Of a DNA stretch of 64,000 nt, positions 1 to 9,299 are shown one piece after another (position 1 is the stretch's first letter; each line of letters starts with the position of its first letter). The stretch comes from Gloeocapsa sp. PCC 7428 (GTDB lineage: Bacteria; Cyanobacteriota; Cyanobacteriia; Cyanobacteriales; Chroococcidiopsidaceae). A model generated the notes under the pieces. The model was not told the DNA's origin. It was given only the letters and a program-made list of their open reading frames with translations, and did not search any database. The position numbers and the translations under genes were made by a program. The stretch covers positions 3,038,001 to 3,102,000 of the forward strand of contig NC_019745.1 in NCBI RefSeq assembly GCF_000317555.1. Direction: 5' to 3'.

Positions 1-793
1 CACCATTAGATTGCATAAACATTAAAGAGGGGTGAGGAGCGAGGGGTGAGGAGCGAGGGTCGTTAGTTATATTATTTAGGTTGGTTGCTTTACTGCTCAC
101 TGATAGCTGACTTGACACCTGATCGACATACCGGCGGAGGATCGGAGATAAGTAAGCATCAACAACTGTCGTATCGCCTCGACTAACTAATTTCATTAAC
201 GGGCTAACTTCGTGCGATACTGATACTTGAGTGTAGCCAATGGTCTTCGCTAAAGTGGCAATCTCCTGCTCATGCGCTGGAAAGCGATAACCGTGCATCA
301 ACACGATCGCACACGCACGGATACCATCTTCATAAGCTGCGTGTAATTCACTGCGTAGAGTATCAAGATCGAGCTTAATCAGTTCTTCGCCTTGAGCGGT
401 GTAGCGTTCTGCGACTTCAATGACGCGCTCGTAGAGCATTTCTGGTAAGATAATTTGTCGCGCAAAAATATCTGGGCGGTTTTGATAGCCAATCCGCAAA
501 GCATCGCCAAATCCTTTGGTAATGACTAAAACTGTGCGATCGCCTTTACGTTCGAGCAGTGCATTCGTCGCGACAGTTGTTCCCATCTTCACAACTGCGA
601 TTTGCTCGGCAGGAATGGGTGCATCAGATGCAATGCCTAAAATGTCTCGAATACCCTGGACAGGAGCATCAGTGTAGCGATCGGGATTTTCTGACAATAG
701 CTTATGAACTACCAACTTGCCTGTGGGACTTTTTGCCACAATATCGGTAAATGTACCGCCCCGATCAATCCAAAATTCCCAACAGGCATTCAT
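1..793 (-). CDS. Hydantoinase/5-oxoprolinase family protein, N-terminal 264 residues (runs off the left edge)
   Basis: I read this frame directly. It starts at the ATG at 791-793 and stays open to base 1. Residues 10-17 (DRGGTFTD) and 70-78 (MGTTVATNA) are the ATP-binding signatures of the HyuA/OxoA half of ATP-dependent oxoprolinases and hydantoinases, which open 5-oxoproline or hydantoin rings. The segment ending [13 protein letters not shown] and the later LMFMQSNG are also typical. Between them, residues 231-256 are a low-complexity insert encoded by a repeat that resembles spacer DNA (see findings). The C-terminal part and any hyuB-like half lie outside the window, so the substrate cannot be named. 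Confidence 0.85.
   Translation of the reverse strand, partial: MNACWEFWIDRGGTFTDIVAKSPTGKLVVHKLLSENPDRYTDAPVQGIRDILGIASDAPIPAEQIAVVKMGTTVATNALLERKGDRTVLVITKGFGDALRIGYQNRPDIFARQIILPEMLYERVIEVAERYTAQGEELIKLDLDTLRSELHAAYEDGIRACAIVLMHGYRFPAHEQEIATLAKTIGYTQVSVSHEVSPLMKLVSRGDTTVVDAYLSPILRRYVDQVSSQLSVSSKATNLNNITNDPRSSPLAPHPSLMFMQSNG
26..58. repeat. GGGGTGAGGAGCGA-type tandem repeat, in frame in the oxoprolinase gene
   Basis: About two copies of a 16-base unit (aggggtgaggagcgag). The complement, a ctcctcgctcct tract, occurs in spacers at 19916-19942 and 53604-53640. Here it encodes residues of the oxoprolinase-family protein without a stop. Confidence 0.75.
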
Positions 794-1063
794 GCTAACC
801 TCAACACAAATTTGACTTATTTCTTTAGTTATTATTCTTTACGTTATCAACAACCACAGAAAGTGATTCGCGATAACAATATCGTGCAAAGTCAAAATCT
901 TTTCTTAATACTTTGCAACAGATGCGAGTTCGCGTACAGTTTAATTTAACAATCGTTCATTACCACAGCGACACCAAATTTTTTCTGGTGAATCTGTGAT
1001 TCTTATGCTAAGTTGTAGCAGTTTTACGGTATCCAATTCAGAAGAGGTTATCAGAAATCGAGT

Positions 1064-2143
1064 ATGACGCAACGCAAGCGAGCGCTAATTACAGGGATTA
1101 CAGGTCAAGATGGCTCCTATTTAAGTGAGTTTTTACTTGAACAAGGATATGAAGTTCACGGCATTATCCGGCGGACATCAACATTCAACACTGACCGGAT
1201 CGATCATATCTACGAAGACCCACACAAAGAGGGAGTCAAGTTACTTTTACACTATGGCGATCTTACCGATGGCACAACGCTGCGACGGATTCTAGAAGAA
1301 ACTCAGCCGACCGAAATCTATAACCTCGGCGCACAATCACACGTACGCGTGAGCTTTGATTCACCTGAATATACTGTAGACTCAGTGGCGATGGGTACGC
1401 TGCGGCTGCTCGAAGCAATTCGCGATTATCAACAGCGTACAGGAATCGAAGTCCGCTTCTACCAAGCCGGTTCGTCAGAAATGTTTGGTTTGGTGCAAGA
1501 AGTTCCCCAGAAAGAAACCACACCATTTTACCCGCGCAGTCCCTATGCTTGTGCGAAAGTCTATGCACACTGGCAAACACTCAACTACCGCGAATCCTAT
1601 GGTTTGTTCGCGTGTAATGGCATTTTGTTTAATCACGAATCGCCACGCCGTGGAGAAACCTTTGTCACGCGCAAAATTACGCGAGCAGTAGCGCGAATTG
1701 TTGCAGGAAAGCAAAAGAAAATCTACATGGGCAATCTCGATGCTAAACGCGATTGGGGCTATGCGAAAGACTACGTACGCGCAATGTGGTTGATGCTACA
1801 ACAGCCCGAACCCGACGATTATGTGATTGCGACGGGGGAAACGCACTCGGTACGCGAATTTCTTGATTTAGCATTTGGCTATGTCAATCTCAATTGGCAA
1901 GATTATGTCGAGTTTGACGATCGTTATCTGCGACCCGCAGAAGTTGAGTTATTGATTGGCGATCCGACAAAAGCTAAACAAAAACTAGGTTGGCAACCAT
2001 CGGTTACATTTGAGCAGTTAGTCGCACTGATGGTAGAAGCTGATTTAAAAGCATTAGGTCAAGAGTCGCCTAATGGTAATGGTGCGCAAGTTGTTCAGGA
2101 TTTAGCTACGATTCGTCAAGAGTTGGGTAGTCTACACTTTTAG
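1064..2143 (+). CDS. gmd: GDP-mannose 4,6-dehydratase
   Basis: This enzyme converts GDP-D-mannose to GDP-4-keto-6-deoxy-D-mannose in the cytosol, the first step to GDP-L-fucose and related deoxyhexoses. It is a short-chain dehydrogenase of the extended type. The NADP-binding GITGQDG loop is at residues 11-17, the catalytic SSE triplet at 137-139, and the YxxxK pair is Y161/K165. Its 359 residues match the family. The next gene, 25 bases downstream on the same strand, is the GDP-fucose synthase, so the two form a pathway operon. No strong Shine-Dalgarno precedes the ATG, but the N-terminus aligns well with the family. Confidence 0.96.
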   Translation: MTQRKRALITGITGQDGSYLSEFLLEQGYEVHGIIRRTSTFNTDRIDHIYEDPHKEGVKLLLHYGDLTDGTTLRRILEETQPTEIYNLGAQSHVRVSFDSPEYTVDSVAMGTLRLLEAIRDYQQRTGIEVRFYQAGSSEMFGLVQEVPQKETTPFYPRSPYACAKVYAHWQTLNYRESYGLFACNGILFNHESPRRGETFVTRKITRAVARIVAGKQKKIYMGNLDAKRDWGYAKDYVRAMWLMLQQPEPDDYVIATGETHSVREFLDLAFGYVNLNWQDYVEFDDRYLRPAEVELLIGDPTKAKQKLGWQPSVTFEQLVALMVEADLKALGQESPNGNGAQVVQDLATIRQELGSLHF

Positions 2144-2168
2144 GCAAAACGGACAAGGAATTAAAAAA

Positions 2169-3113
2169 ATGACAGCCTTAGATTTAAAAGACAAACGCAT
2201 TCTTGTCACGGGTGGGGCTGGGTTCTTGGGTCGTCAAGTCATTGAGCAATTGCATTTTGCAGGAGCCGAACCGCAAAAAATTACAGTAACGCGATCGCAA
2301 GAATGTGACTTACGCACTTTAGAAAATTGCCAACGCGCAGTCGATCAGCAAGATATCGTCATTCACCTCGCCGCGCACGTTGGTGGTATTGGTTTAAATC
2401 AAGTCAAACCAGCAGAACTTTTTTACGATAATTTAATGATGGGCACGCAGTTAATTCACGCTGCGTATCAAGCTGGCGTAGAAAAATTCGTTTGTGTCGG
2501 CACAATCTGTGCTTATCCTAAATTTACACCAGTACCCTTCAAAGAAGACGACCTTTGGAATGGCTATCCAGAAGAAACAAATGCGCCCTATGGTGTAGCA
2601 AAAAAAGCGCTTTTAGTCCAGCTTCAAGCCTACAGGCAACAATACGACTTTAATGGTATTTACTTACTGCCAGTAAACTTGTACGGGCCAGAAGATAACT
2701 TTAATCCTGAAAGTTCTCATGTGATCCCTGCGCTGATTCGTAAGGTTTACGAAGCTCAACAAAACGGTGACAAAGAAATTCGCGTGTGGGGTGACGGTAG
2801 TCCTACGCGCGAGTTTCTCTATTCCCAAGATGCAGCACGGGGCATCGTTATGGGAACTGTCGCTTACAATGAGCCTGAACCTGTTAACTTAGGTACCGGC
2901 TATGAGATCTCCATCCGTGACTTGATTACTTTGATTTGCGAACTGATGGAGTTTGACGGCAAAATTGTTTACGAAACCGATAAACCCAACGGTCAACCGC
3001 GTCGTTGTTTAGATACAGAACGAGCCAAGCAAAAATTCGGCTTCACGGCTCAAGTTGATTTTAAACAAGGACTCAAAAACACGATTGATTGGTATCGGCA
3101 ACACGCTAGCTAA
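2169..3113 (+). CDS. fcl: GDP-L-fucose synthase (epimerase/reductase)
   Basis: This bifunctional NADPH-dependent 3,5-epimerase and 4-reductase turns GDP-4-keto-6-deoxymannose into GDP-L-fucose. The Rossmann motif GGAGFLG lies at residues 15-21 and the catalytic YGVAK at 141-145. The active-site segment reads VGTICAYPK (110-118). Thr112 therefore stands where the E. coli enzyme has its catalytic Ser, while Cys114, equivalent to the acid/base Cys, is kept. Length (314) is normal. It follows gmd by 25 bases with an AAGGA upstream of the ATG, and is surely co-transcribed. The stop is followed at once by a GGTCAGA-type repeat. Confidence 0.95.
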   Translation: MTALDLKDKRILVTGGAGFLGRQVIEQLHFAGAEPQKITVTRSQECDLRTLENCQRAVDQQDIVIHLAAHVGGIGLNQVKPAELFYDNLMMGTQLIHAAYQAGVEKFVCVGTICAYPKFTPVPFKEDDLWNGYPEETNAPYGVAKKALLVQLQAYRQQYDFNGIYLLPVNLYGPEDNFNPESSHVIPALIRKVYEAQQNGDKEIRVWGDGSPTREFLYSQDAARGIVMGTVAYNEPEPVNLGTGYEISIRDLITLICELMEFDGKIVYETDKPNGQPRRCLDTERAKQKFGFTAQVDFKQGLKNTIDWYRQHAS

Positions 3114-3118
3114 AGTAA

Positions 3119-3150
3119 GGGGTCAGAGGTCAGAGGTCAGGGGTCAGGGA
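3119..3150. repeat. GGTCAGA heptamer-type tandem repeat
   Basis: A run of ggggtcagaggtcagaggtc and similar 7-8 base units directly after the fucose synthase stop. The same word recurs, in either orientation, near 25112-25141, 45573-45598, 51416-51440, 53505-53535 and 63161-63206. It resembles the short tandem heptanucleotide repeats described in cyanobacteria. Confidence 0.8.
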
Positions 3151-3218
3151 TAATACCTTTAAAATTATATAATGACCTCACCTTCCCCTCTATTGATGTA
3201 GATTAACGACAGGGCAAA

Positions 3219-3698
3219 TTAGATAAATTTATACCGAGAAAAAACCGCAGCTTGACCCCATTTTTGGTTTTCAGCGTCAACAACATTCCAAATTATCCCA
3301 TCTTCGATATAGAATCGCTGGCCAGTTTTTGAGATGCGGACACCAGAATAGTGACAATAGCCTTTATGAGTTGTTTCTGCAAGTAGGCGATCGCGTTCCT
3401 GTTGTACCATCTCCTCAGCAGATTTGCGCGAAGGCAATGTCGTAAATTCTTCCCAAGAAAACTCCCACAGTGTTAATGCTTGCTGATTACCATAGTTGAA
3501 AATTGGATCGGCTTGTATACCATGCGAAACGACAACAAACGGTGCAGTAAACAAAGCTTGGGCAATTTCCGCTGGTGTTCCCGTAATATCGAGTAAGGCA
3601 TTCCCCGTCCAGTACTCAAAACTGTACATTAATCGCTGACTTTGACAGATAACTTCCTTCTGCTGCCAAACAAACATAGACAATCCACAATGTGTCAA
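3219..3698 (-). CDS. MEKHLA domain-containing (PAS-like) protein
   Basis: A 159-residue single-domain protein with segments typical of MEKHLA proteins: FNYGNQQALTLWEFSWEEF near residues 66-84, and a C-terminal stretch around KTGQRFYIEDGIIWNV. The MEKHLA fold is PAS-like and is also found at the C-terminus of plant HD-ZIP III factors; its ligand in bacteria is not established. No signal peptide or membrane segment is visible. A start at Met8 (3677) is equally possible because neither start has a clear ribosome-binding site. The tandem repeat at 3717-3766 lies just upstream, in the spacer shared with the end of uvrB. Confidence 0.8.
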   Translation of the reverse strand: MTHCGLSMFVWQQKEVICQSQRLMYSFEYWTGNALLDITGTPAEIAQALFTAPFVVVSHGIQADPIFNYGNQQALTLWEFSWEEFTTLPSRKSAEEMVQQERDRLLAETTHKGYCHYSGVRISKTGQRFYIEDGIIWNVVDAENQKWGQAAVFSRYKFI

Positions 3699-3716
3699 CC
3701 ATCAACCATACTGTAC

Positions 3717-3766
3717 GCGATCGGTAACGCAATCCCACCGTCAGCGATCGGTAACGCAATCCCACC
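3717..3766. repeat. Two tandem copies of a 23-base repeat, period 27
   Basis: The sequence gcgatcggtaacgcaatccc followed by acc occurs at 3717-3739 and again at 3744-3766. It sits between the 3' end of uvrB and the start of the MEKHLA gene. Confidence 0.85.
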
Positions 3767-3774
3767 ATAAGTAA

Positions 3775-3795
3775 GGGTTTGGCAATGCCAAACCC
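3775..3795. terminator. Palindrome GGGTTTGGCA-a-TGCCAAACCC after uvrB
   Basis: A perfect 10-bp stem around one central base, 11 bases beyond the uvrB stop. It lacks a clear T-run, so it may be a dispersed palindromic repeat acting as a transcript 3' end rather than a classical terminator. It is related to the GGGCAAGGCA palindromes elsewhere in the window. Confidence 0.55.
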
Positions 3796-3806
3796 CTGCA
3801 TATCCC

Positions 3807-5804
3807 TCAATGTCCCAATAACTTATCGCGCAGATGCTTAATGCGATCGCGATACTTCGCTGCTTCCTCAAACTCCAAATTCTTCGCGGCTTCCTTCATC
3901 TGGGCTTCTAACTGCGTAATCAATTCTGGAATATCCGCTAACGGTAAATCATCGGCTTGTTCGTAAGCTTCTTCGAGTTGTTGCGAATTCAACCGCCGCG
4001 ACACTTCTAAAAACGACAAAATCGCATTATTGGTGCGCTTGACAATCGGTTGCGGTGTAATGCCGTGTTTCTCATTGTATTCTAGCTGAATTGCGCGGCG
4101 TCGCTCGGTTTCTGAGATCGCTTTGATCATGCTATCCGTCAGATTATCTGCATATAGAATTGCTTGTCCGCGAACGTGACGTGCAGCCCTACCAATTGTT
4201 TGAATCAGCGATCGCTCCGCCCGTAAGAAACCTTCTTTATCTGCATCCAAAATCGCTACTAAGGAAACCTCCGGTAAATCTAATCCTTCGCGCAGCAAGT
4301 TCACCCCGACTAAAACATCAAAATTGCCTTGGCGCAACTCTTGCAAAATCTCAATCCGCTCAATCGAGTTAATTTCGGAATGCAGATACCGCACGCGGAT
4401 TCCCTGATCTTGCAAATATTCTGTTAAATCTTCCGCCATGCGCTTTGTCAAAGTTGTCACTAAAACTCGTTCGCGGCGCTCAACGCGTTCTTTCACTTCT
4501 CCTAAAAGATCGTCAATTTGCCCTTCGGTAGGACGTACAAAGATTTCCGGATCGACAACACCAGTAGGACGAATCACTTGTTCAACAACTCGACCTTCTG
4601 AAAGTTCTATCTCCCAATCGCCTGGCGTTGCTGATACAAAAATACACTGATTAACCTTCGACCAAAACTCGTCAGCCTTTAACGGGCGGTTATCGGCGGC
4701 GCTGGGTAAGCGAAATCCATGCTCAATTAAGACTCGCTTCCGCGCTTGGTCGCCATTGTACATCCCGCGAATTTGTGGAACGGTGACGTGCGATTCATCG
4801 ACCACAAGTAACCAGTCGTCAGGGAAGTAGTCGATCAAACACTCTGGTGGTTCGCCTGGTTGACGCCCCGCTAAGTGACGCGAATAGTTTTCGACGCCGT
4901 TGCAGTAACCGACTTCGCGTAACATTTCCAAGTCATACCGCGTCCGCTGATCCAAGCGCTGGGCTTCTAAGAGTTTACTTGCTTGCTCTAATTCAGCTTT
5001 GCGTTGCTTAAGTTCGGCTTCAATTGCATCGCACGCCGCTTCTAAGCGTTCTTCTGGTGTAACAAAGTGACGCGCTGGGTAGATATTAACCGCAGACAAG
5101 CTTTGAATAATTTCACCCGTTACCGGATCGACGTAGCGAATTGCATCAATTTCATCGCCAAAAAACTCAACGCGAATAATCCGATCTTCGTAAGCAGGAC
5201 CAATTTCTAACACATCACCGCGTACCCGAAACCGTCCTCGCCCCATTTCGACATCGTTGCGGCTATATTGTACCGTAGCCAAATCGCGCAGAATCTGTCT
5301 TTGATCGACTTCCATTCCCATTTTCAAGGGAATTGCGGCTTTGAGATACTCCGAGGGAATCCCTAAACCATAGATACAGCTAATCGAAGCAACAACGATC
5401 GCATCGCGGCGTTCAAATAGCGATCGCGTCGCGGAGTGTCGCAACATATCGATTTCATCGTTGATCGAAGCACTCTTTTCAATATAAGTATCTGTGACTG
5501 GAATGTACGCCTCCGGCTGATAGTAATCGTAGTAGCTGACAAAATACTCTACTGCATTGTTCGGGAAGAACTCGCGTAACTCGTTGCATAGTTGTGCGGC
5601 GAGCGTTTTATTGTGCGCAAGCACGAGTGTTGGTTTCCCAATTTTTTCAATCACCGCAGCAACGGTAAATGTCTTTCCGGTTCCCGTCGCGCCAAGTAAG
5701 GTTTGGTACTGATTTCCTTGTTTGACGTGTCGAGTCAGTTGGGCGATCGCGTGAGGTTGATCGCCAGTCGGTTGAAACGGTGCTTGGAGACAAAATTCTG
5801 TCAT
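3807..5804 (-). CDS. uvrB: Excinuclease ABC subunit B
   Basis: UvrB is the damage-verifying helicase-like subunit of nucleotide excision repair; it is loaded by UvrA and recruits UvrC. Walker A (GATGTGKT) is at residues 38-45 and is followed by the beta-hairpin region [12 protein letters not shown]. The DESH helicase motif and the C-terminal helicase motifs ([18 protein letters not shown]) are intact. The UVR domain that contacts UvrC occupies about residues 628-665. Length (665) is normal. It stands alone on the minus strand, and no LexA-type box was recognised. Confidence 0.98.
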   Translation of the reverse strand: MTEFCLQAPFQPTGDQPHAIAQLTRHVKQGNQYQTLLGATGTGKTFTVAAVIEKIGKPTLVLAHNKTLAAQLCNELREFFPNNAVEYFVSYYDYYQPEAYIPVTDTYIEKSASINDEIDMLRHSATRSLFERRDAIVVASISCIYGLGIPSEYLKAAIPLKMGMEVDQRQILRDLATVQYSRNDVEMGRGRFRVRGDVLEIGPAYEDRIIRVEFFGDEIDAIRYVDPVTGEIIQSLSAVNIYPARHFVTPEERLEAACDAIEAELKQRKAELEQASKLLEAQRLDQRTRYDLEMLREVGYCNGVENYSRHLAGRQPGEPPECLIDYFPDDWLLVVDESHVTVPQIRGMYNGDQARKRVLIEHGFRLPSAADNRPLKADEFWSKVNQCIFVSATPGDWEIELSEGRVVEQVIRPTGVVDPEIFVRPTEGQIDDLLGEVKERVERRERVLVTTLTKRMAEDLTEYLQDQGIRVRYLHSEINSIERIEILQELRQGNFDVLVGVNLLREGLDLPEVSLVAILDADKEGFLRAERSLIQTIGRAARHVRGQAILYADNLTDSMIKAISETERRRAIQLEYNEKHGITPQPIVKRTNNAILSFLEVSRRLNSQQLEEAYEQADDLPLADIPELITQLEAQMKEAAKNLEFEEAAKYRDRIKHLRDKLLGH

Positions 5805-5972
5805 ACAGTTTTATGAATCCCTTTACTTATCTTTACATATTTAGTTTTATTTATGCATACCATGTGAACTTATTTAGACCTAAATAATGCTTTTTCCAGT
5901 ACACTCAAAATCAATCGCAAAAACAATTTTTCTAATTATTAACAAAAATTTGATATCAAGAGGGATAAAACT

Positions 5973-6434
5973 ATGGTTGCAAGTAGCACCGCTGAAGCAA
6001 ACGAAACGCTTAGCAATGCAAATTCCAGTTCAGAATTATCCACGCAAATCAAAAGCGATCGCGTTCCATCAAGCCCCTTACCAGGTCAGCGCCCTATCGC
6101 GTCTAGCACGTTTGAAATTCGCGATACAGTTAATATTTTAGGGATGCGTCCAATTGTCTCCAGCGATTTGCAAGTTTCTGATACAATTAACTTAGCCGGA
6201 GTGCGTCCAATTGTCTCCAGCGATTTGCAAGTTTCTGATACAATTAATTTAGCCGGAGTGCGCCCGATTGGGTCGAGTGATTTACAGGTTTCTAGCACTA
6301 TAGACTTACTGGGTATTCGTCCTATCGCTTCAAGTGGAATACAGTTTTCTAAAACAATTACAACATCTGGAATTCGCCCAATCGCTGCAAATAGCCTAGA
6401 AAAATATGACGATCTTATGGGTTACATAGATTAG
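5973..6434 (+). CDS. Cyanobacterial 19-residue (RPIxSSxLQVSxTI) repeat protein
   Basis: Function unknown. After a Ser/Thr/Glu-rich N-terminus of about 38 residues come six units with an exact 19-residue period. The RPI triplet falls at 40, 59, 78, 97, 116 and 135, with consensus RPIxSSdLQVSdTInlxGv, and the C-terminus ends LMGYID. Two central units are virtually identical in DNA (6147-6203 and 6204-6260), showing recent duplication or homogenisation. No signal peptide or membrane segment is seen. The alternating polar and hydrophobic pattern could form a small beta-solenoid (inference). AGAGGGA precedes the ATG. I recall similar RPV/RPI repeat proteins as hypothetical proteins in other cyanobacteria. 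Confidence 0.8.
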   Translation: MVASSTAEANETLSNANSSSELSTQIKSDRVPSSPLPGQRPIASSTFEIRDTVNILGMRPIVSSDLQVSDTINLAGVRPIVSSDLQVSDTINLAGVRPIGSSDLQVSSTIDLLGIRPIASSGIQFSKTITTSGIRPIAANSLEKYDDLMGYID

Positions 6435-6693
6435 TTTAAAAATTAATAGCGACGTCTTGGTAACTGGTGTTGTAAAAATGCCAGTTTTTTTGTGTATAAG
6501 TATGATTCTCTTCATTTAGGCATAGTCGTAAACAAACTGCGACTTTTCTCATTCTTTATACTGATAACTTTAATATGTCTTCTGACAGAAGCCTGCATTG
6601 TCGTATTTCGGATAAGTTGTAAACGTAAGCACAAACAAACTTCAAGGTTGCTAGATAACACGAAAAGTTTGTTTAGGAACAAGGAGAAGAAAA

Positions 6694-6876
6694 ATGAGTT
6701 TAGAAGATAGAGCTAAAGCTACTGGTAAAAATATCGAAGGTAAAGCTCAAGAAGCTTGGGGAAACGTTACAGGAGATCCCCAAGATAAAGCAGAAGGCAA
6801 AGCAAAGCAAGCAGAAAGCGAAGTACGTCATGGTGTAGAAGACGTAAAAGATAATGTCAAAGAGAAGCTTGACTAA
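6694..6876 (+). CDS. CsbD family stress-response protein
   Basis: A 60-residue, highly charged, Lys/Glu-rich protein with the CsbD layout: SLEDRAKATGKNIEGKAQEA, then WGNVTGDPQ, then DKAEGKAKQAE. CsbD-like proteins are general-stress proteins of unknown mechanism. A good AAGGAG lies seven bases upstream of the ATG. A hairpin follows the stop at 6897-6919. It is the second of four small plus-strand genes between uvrB and rpe. Confidence 0.92.
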   Translation: MSLEDRAKATGKNIEGKAQEAWGNVTGDPQDKAEGKAKQAESEVRHGVEDVKDNVKEKLD

Positions 6877-6896
6877 TTGCTAATTAATTAACTTAA

Positions 6897-6919
6897 AAGG
6901 TCTAGTTTTTCTAGACCTT
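6897..6919 (+). terminator. Hairpin terminator after the CsbD gene
   Basis: A perfect 9-bp stem AAGGTCTAG/CTAGACCTT with a ttttt loop, 20 bases after the CsbD stop. The downstream T-run is weak (catcattta). Confidence 0.65.
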
Positions 6920-7000
6920 CATCATTTATAAAGTCTCATAAAATTGAACTCAAATAAGCAATGAGCTTTGCAATTCTGTAAAAATGGGAGGAAAATTAAA

Positions 7001-7441
7001 GTGAATTTTATGCAGAGATTTCGTAAAGTTCTGACAGCGCTAACATTAGTGTTAGTTCTTACGATGTCTGTTGCTTGCAGCAGCGCAGTTAATGCCAAAG
7101 CACCAACAACAAGTTTACCACCAGCCGCAGACACAACCGGAAACTATGCTTTGTTAGAGCGTGGTAACACTTCCGCCGGACAAGACTTTGGCAACTGGGT
7201 AGTCCAGACAGGGAGAGGTTTAGTCCAAGATGCCTATGTACGCGACCAAAACAAATTGGGTGTCGTTATTACACCACAAGTTCGTCCTAATGAGGTAAGA
7301 CCTTTAGCGAAATCATTACTTCAAGGCTTTCATCGGACTTTCCCAAATCAAGATTTAACAGTTTTGATGTACGCTCCTGATAAAAAACTGATTCTGACTG
7401 CTCAGTACGACACTCAATCGAATCAGATCAAGTATCAATAA
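7001..7441 (+). CDS. Small lipoprotein of unknown function
   Basis: I prefer the GTG at 7001 because GGGAGG lies nine bases upstream; the ATG at 7010 is an alternative. Residues 5-25 form a lipoprotein signal (basic FRK, then a hydrophobic stretch) ending in the lipobox SVAC, with Cys26 as the lipidation site. The mature part of about 120 residues is hydrophilic and contains GNWVVQTGRGLVQDAYVRDQ, VVITPQVRPNEVRPLAKSLL and VLMYAPDKKLI. It has the look of a small periplasmic alpha/beta domain, but I do not recognise the family. A hairpin follows the stop at 7459-7483. Confidence 0.75.
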   Translation: MNFMQRFRKVLTALTLVLVLTMSVACSSAVNAKAPTTSLPPAADTTGNYALLERGNTSAGQDFGNWVVQTGRGLVQDAYVRDQNKLGVVITPQVRPNEVRPLAKSLLQGFHRTFPNQDLTVLMYAPDKKLILTAQYDTQSNQIKYQ

Positions 7442-7458
7442 TGCGGTAGATGATTCAT

Positions 7459-7483
7459 CCTTAGCTTGAGCAATTAGCTAAGG
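7459..7483 (+). terminator. Hairpin after the lipoprotein gene
   Basis: Perfect 8-bp stem CCTTAGCT/AGCTAAGG with a 9-base loop, 18 bases past the stop, followed by aaaattt. Confidence 0.5.
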
Positions 7484-7535
7484 AAAATTTGAAAGCACAA
7501 TGCGCGACAACGCAATTTAAGCAAGGAGAGGAAAA

Positions 7536-8057
7536 ATGTATAACAGCGAGCAATACAAACGCCAAATTATGGATGACTTGGCGCAAGGTGATACCGAAAC
7601 AATGGAAGAAGTATCAACAAACGAGCGCCAATACGAAAACTTTGATGATTTTGCACAACGCTCATCGCACGCAGAACGCCGTCAACTATTTGGACGTTCT
7701 TTGCACCCCGATCGCATTCCTCCCAGCCAAATGGAGCCAGAATTGCAAAAAGCGATCGCACAAATTAAGCCGAATGAAAGAGATGATGTCGCCCGCGCGT
7801 TCTTCAAGCACCTGAAAGAAAGAGGACTAAGCGATCGCCAGCTAGAACAACAGCTAGCTTTATCAACGCATCATCCCAACAAAATGAGTGCAGATGATGT
7901 CAGCAAGCTGGCTACGTTTGTCTATCACAATCATCCTGATATCTTCCAAGAAGTCATGGCAGAGCAACCAGGAATCATCAAGTTCCTCAGCAATCCTCTA
8001 GTTGCTGCTGTTCTAGGAATCGCGGCGGCTAAATGGTTAGGTAGTCAACGCAAATAA
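7536..8057 (+). CDS. Conserved hypothetical protein with a C-terminal hydrophobic helix
   Basis: A 173-residue protein with a clear ribosome-binding site (AAGGAGAGG, seven bases before the ATG). The N-terminal two thirds are charged, with HAERRQLFGRSLHPDRIPPS near 60-79 and KPNERDDVARAFFKHLKERG near 98-117. The C-terminus has a weak hydrophobic helix, about 152-168 (PLVAAVLGIAAAKWLG), that could touch a membrane. I do not recognise a characterised family and assign no function. It completes a run of small plus-strand genes (repeat protein, CsbD, lipoprotein, this one), but the hairpins between them suggest separate transcripts. Confidence 0.75.
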   Translation: MYNSEQYKRQIMDDLAQGDTETMEEVSTNERQYENFDDFAQRSSHAERRQLFGRSLHPDRIPPSQMEPELQKAIAQIKPNERDDVARAFFKHLKERGLSDRQLEQQLALSTHHPNKMSADDVSKLATFVYHNHPDIFQEVMAEQPGIIKFLSNPLVAAVLGIAAAKWLGSQRK

Positions 8058-8102
8058 CAGCGTCAGAACTTAGGCAATAGCTACCCCAAACAATCACTAC
8101 TT

Positions 8103-8231
8103 CACGAGTAGCCCTTTTTGGAGGGGGTTTGGGGGACGCAACCGTGAGCCAGCGCGTTGCGGGGGTTCCCCCCGTTGTAGCGACTGGCGTCCCCCGATGG
8201 AGGGAATGTGGGGAAGCCCCCCCAACTCGTG
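8103..8231. repeat. Palindromic dispersed element with nested inverted repeats
   Basis: The outer arms are CACGAGT (8103-8109) and ACTCGTG (8225-8231). Inside these are GGGGGACGC (8131-8139) and GCGTCCCCC (8187-8195), then GCCAG/CTGGC, and an innermost GGGGG-tt-CCCCC. The whole could fold into one long hairpin. The core word agc(c)agcgcgttg...gcgactg is shared with the spacer near 58347. No ORF within it is credible. Confidence 0.75.
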
Positions 8232-8295
8232 GTTTTATAAGATTGCATAAGTGATAAATGTATAGAATAGGCATCGTGCCTTCTCATTAATAACC

Positions 8296-8337
8296 AAAAA
8301 GAGAGTAGATCATAACCACGATCTGCTCTCTTTTTTT
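8296..8337. terminator. Bidirectional terminator between the 173-aa gene and rpe
   Basis: A-rich left arm aaaaagagagtagatc and T-rich right arm gatctgctctctttttt pair almost perfectly (one G-T) around an 8-base loop. A T-run is present on either strand. It lies 15 bases beyond the rpe stop and also downstream of the converging plus-strand gene. Confidence 0.85.
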
Positions 8338-8351
8338 AGAAAACTATAATT

Positions 8352-9056
8352 TTAAACAGTTGCCAATTCTGGAGTCGGACGCTTGCTGTTGCGAATACCC
8401 TCGATCGCTTCAGCATAATCTTTAGCATTAAATACCGCAGACCCAGCAACGATCGCATTCGCACCCGCTTCAATCACTTGCCAAGTATTATTTGCTTTTA
8501 AGCCGCCATCAACTTCAATCCAAGGATCGAGACCGCGATCGTCGAGCATTTGACGCAGTTTGCGAATCTTAGGCAATACAGCAGGAATAAAACTTTGACC
8601 GCCAAAGCCAGGGTTGACACTCATGATCAAAATCATGTCACAAAGCTCTAGCACGTATTCGATTAACTCTAGCGGAGAACTAGGATTTAAAACAACACCG
8701 GCTTTTTTGCCCAACTCTCTAATTTGACCGAGCGTGCGGTGCAAGTGCGGTGAAGCATTGTGTTCAGCATGAACGTAAATGTGGTCGGCTCCAGCCTTCG
8801 CAAAATCTTCGACATACTTTTCTGGTTCCACAATCATCAAGTGGACATCCAGCGGCTTTTGAGTAACAGGACGAATCGCTTCTACGATTAATGGACCAAT
8901 CGTAATGTTGGGAACAAACCGCCCATCCATCACATCAACATGAATCCAGTCGGCTCCTGCTGCATCTACTGCCCGAATTTCGTCACCTAGGCGCGAAAAA
9001 TCTGCTGATAGTATAGATGGAGCAACTACAATAGGCTTTTTGCTGGCTTGGGTCAT
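8352..9056 (-). CDS. rpe: Ribulose-phosphate 3-epimerase
   Basis: This TIM-barrel enzyme interconverts ribulose-5-phosphate and xylulose-5-phosphate in the Calvin and pentose phosphate cycles. The signatures are all present: [14 protein letters not shown] at the first strand, [12 protein letters not shown] with metal-binding His/Asp, [14 protein letters not shown], and the phosphate-binding VDGGL and GSAVF. Length 234 is slightly above the usual 225-230. It stands alone on the minus strand and ends in a strong terminator. The start is the first ATG, followed by [19 protein letters not shown]. Confidence 0.97.
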   Translation of the reverse strand: MTQASKKPIVVAPSILSADFSRLGDEIRAVDAAGADWIHVDVMDGRFVPNITIGPLIVEAIRPVTQKPLDVHLMIVEPEKYVEDFAKAGADHIYVHAEHNASPHLHRTLGQIRELGKKAGVVLNPSSPLELIEYVLELCDMILIMSVNPGFGGQSFIPAVLPKIRKLRQMLDDRGLDPWIEVDGGLKANNTWQVIEAGANAIVAGSAVFNAKDYAEAIEGIRNSKRPTPELATV

Positions 9057-9299
9057 GCTACTCGTTCTCCTGCTTCCTCGATTGTATGCATTTTAACAAA
9101 ATCTTTAGTATTAAACGTGCGATCGCCAAAACTTCTCATAGCAATATTGCACCTCTAATAAAACAAAATTTCTTATCAATTTATGCAACGGCTTAAAAGA
9201 CTCGCTACAAAATAAAGAAGTGAGGAGCAAGATCTTATCAACGAGTTAGCAGTAGTTAATTATATTTTTTTGCCCAAAACTGAGTGAATTTAGAAATCA

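Noticed and set aside
6492-6710. Open frame of 72 codons with a hydrophobic stretch upstream of the CsbD gene
   Set aside because: It starts at a GTG without a ribosome-binding site, overlaps the well-supported CsbD start, and ends in a Lys/Asn/Arg-rich run typical of translated spacer.
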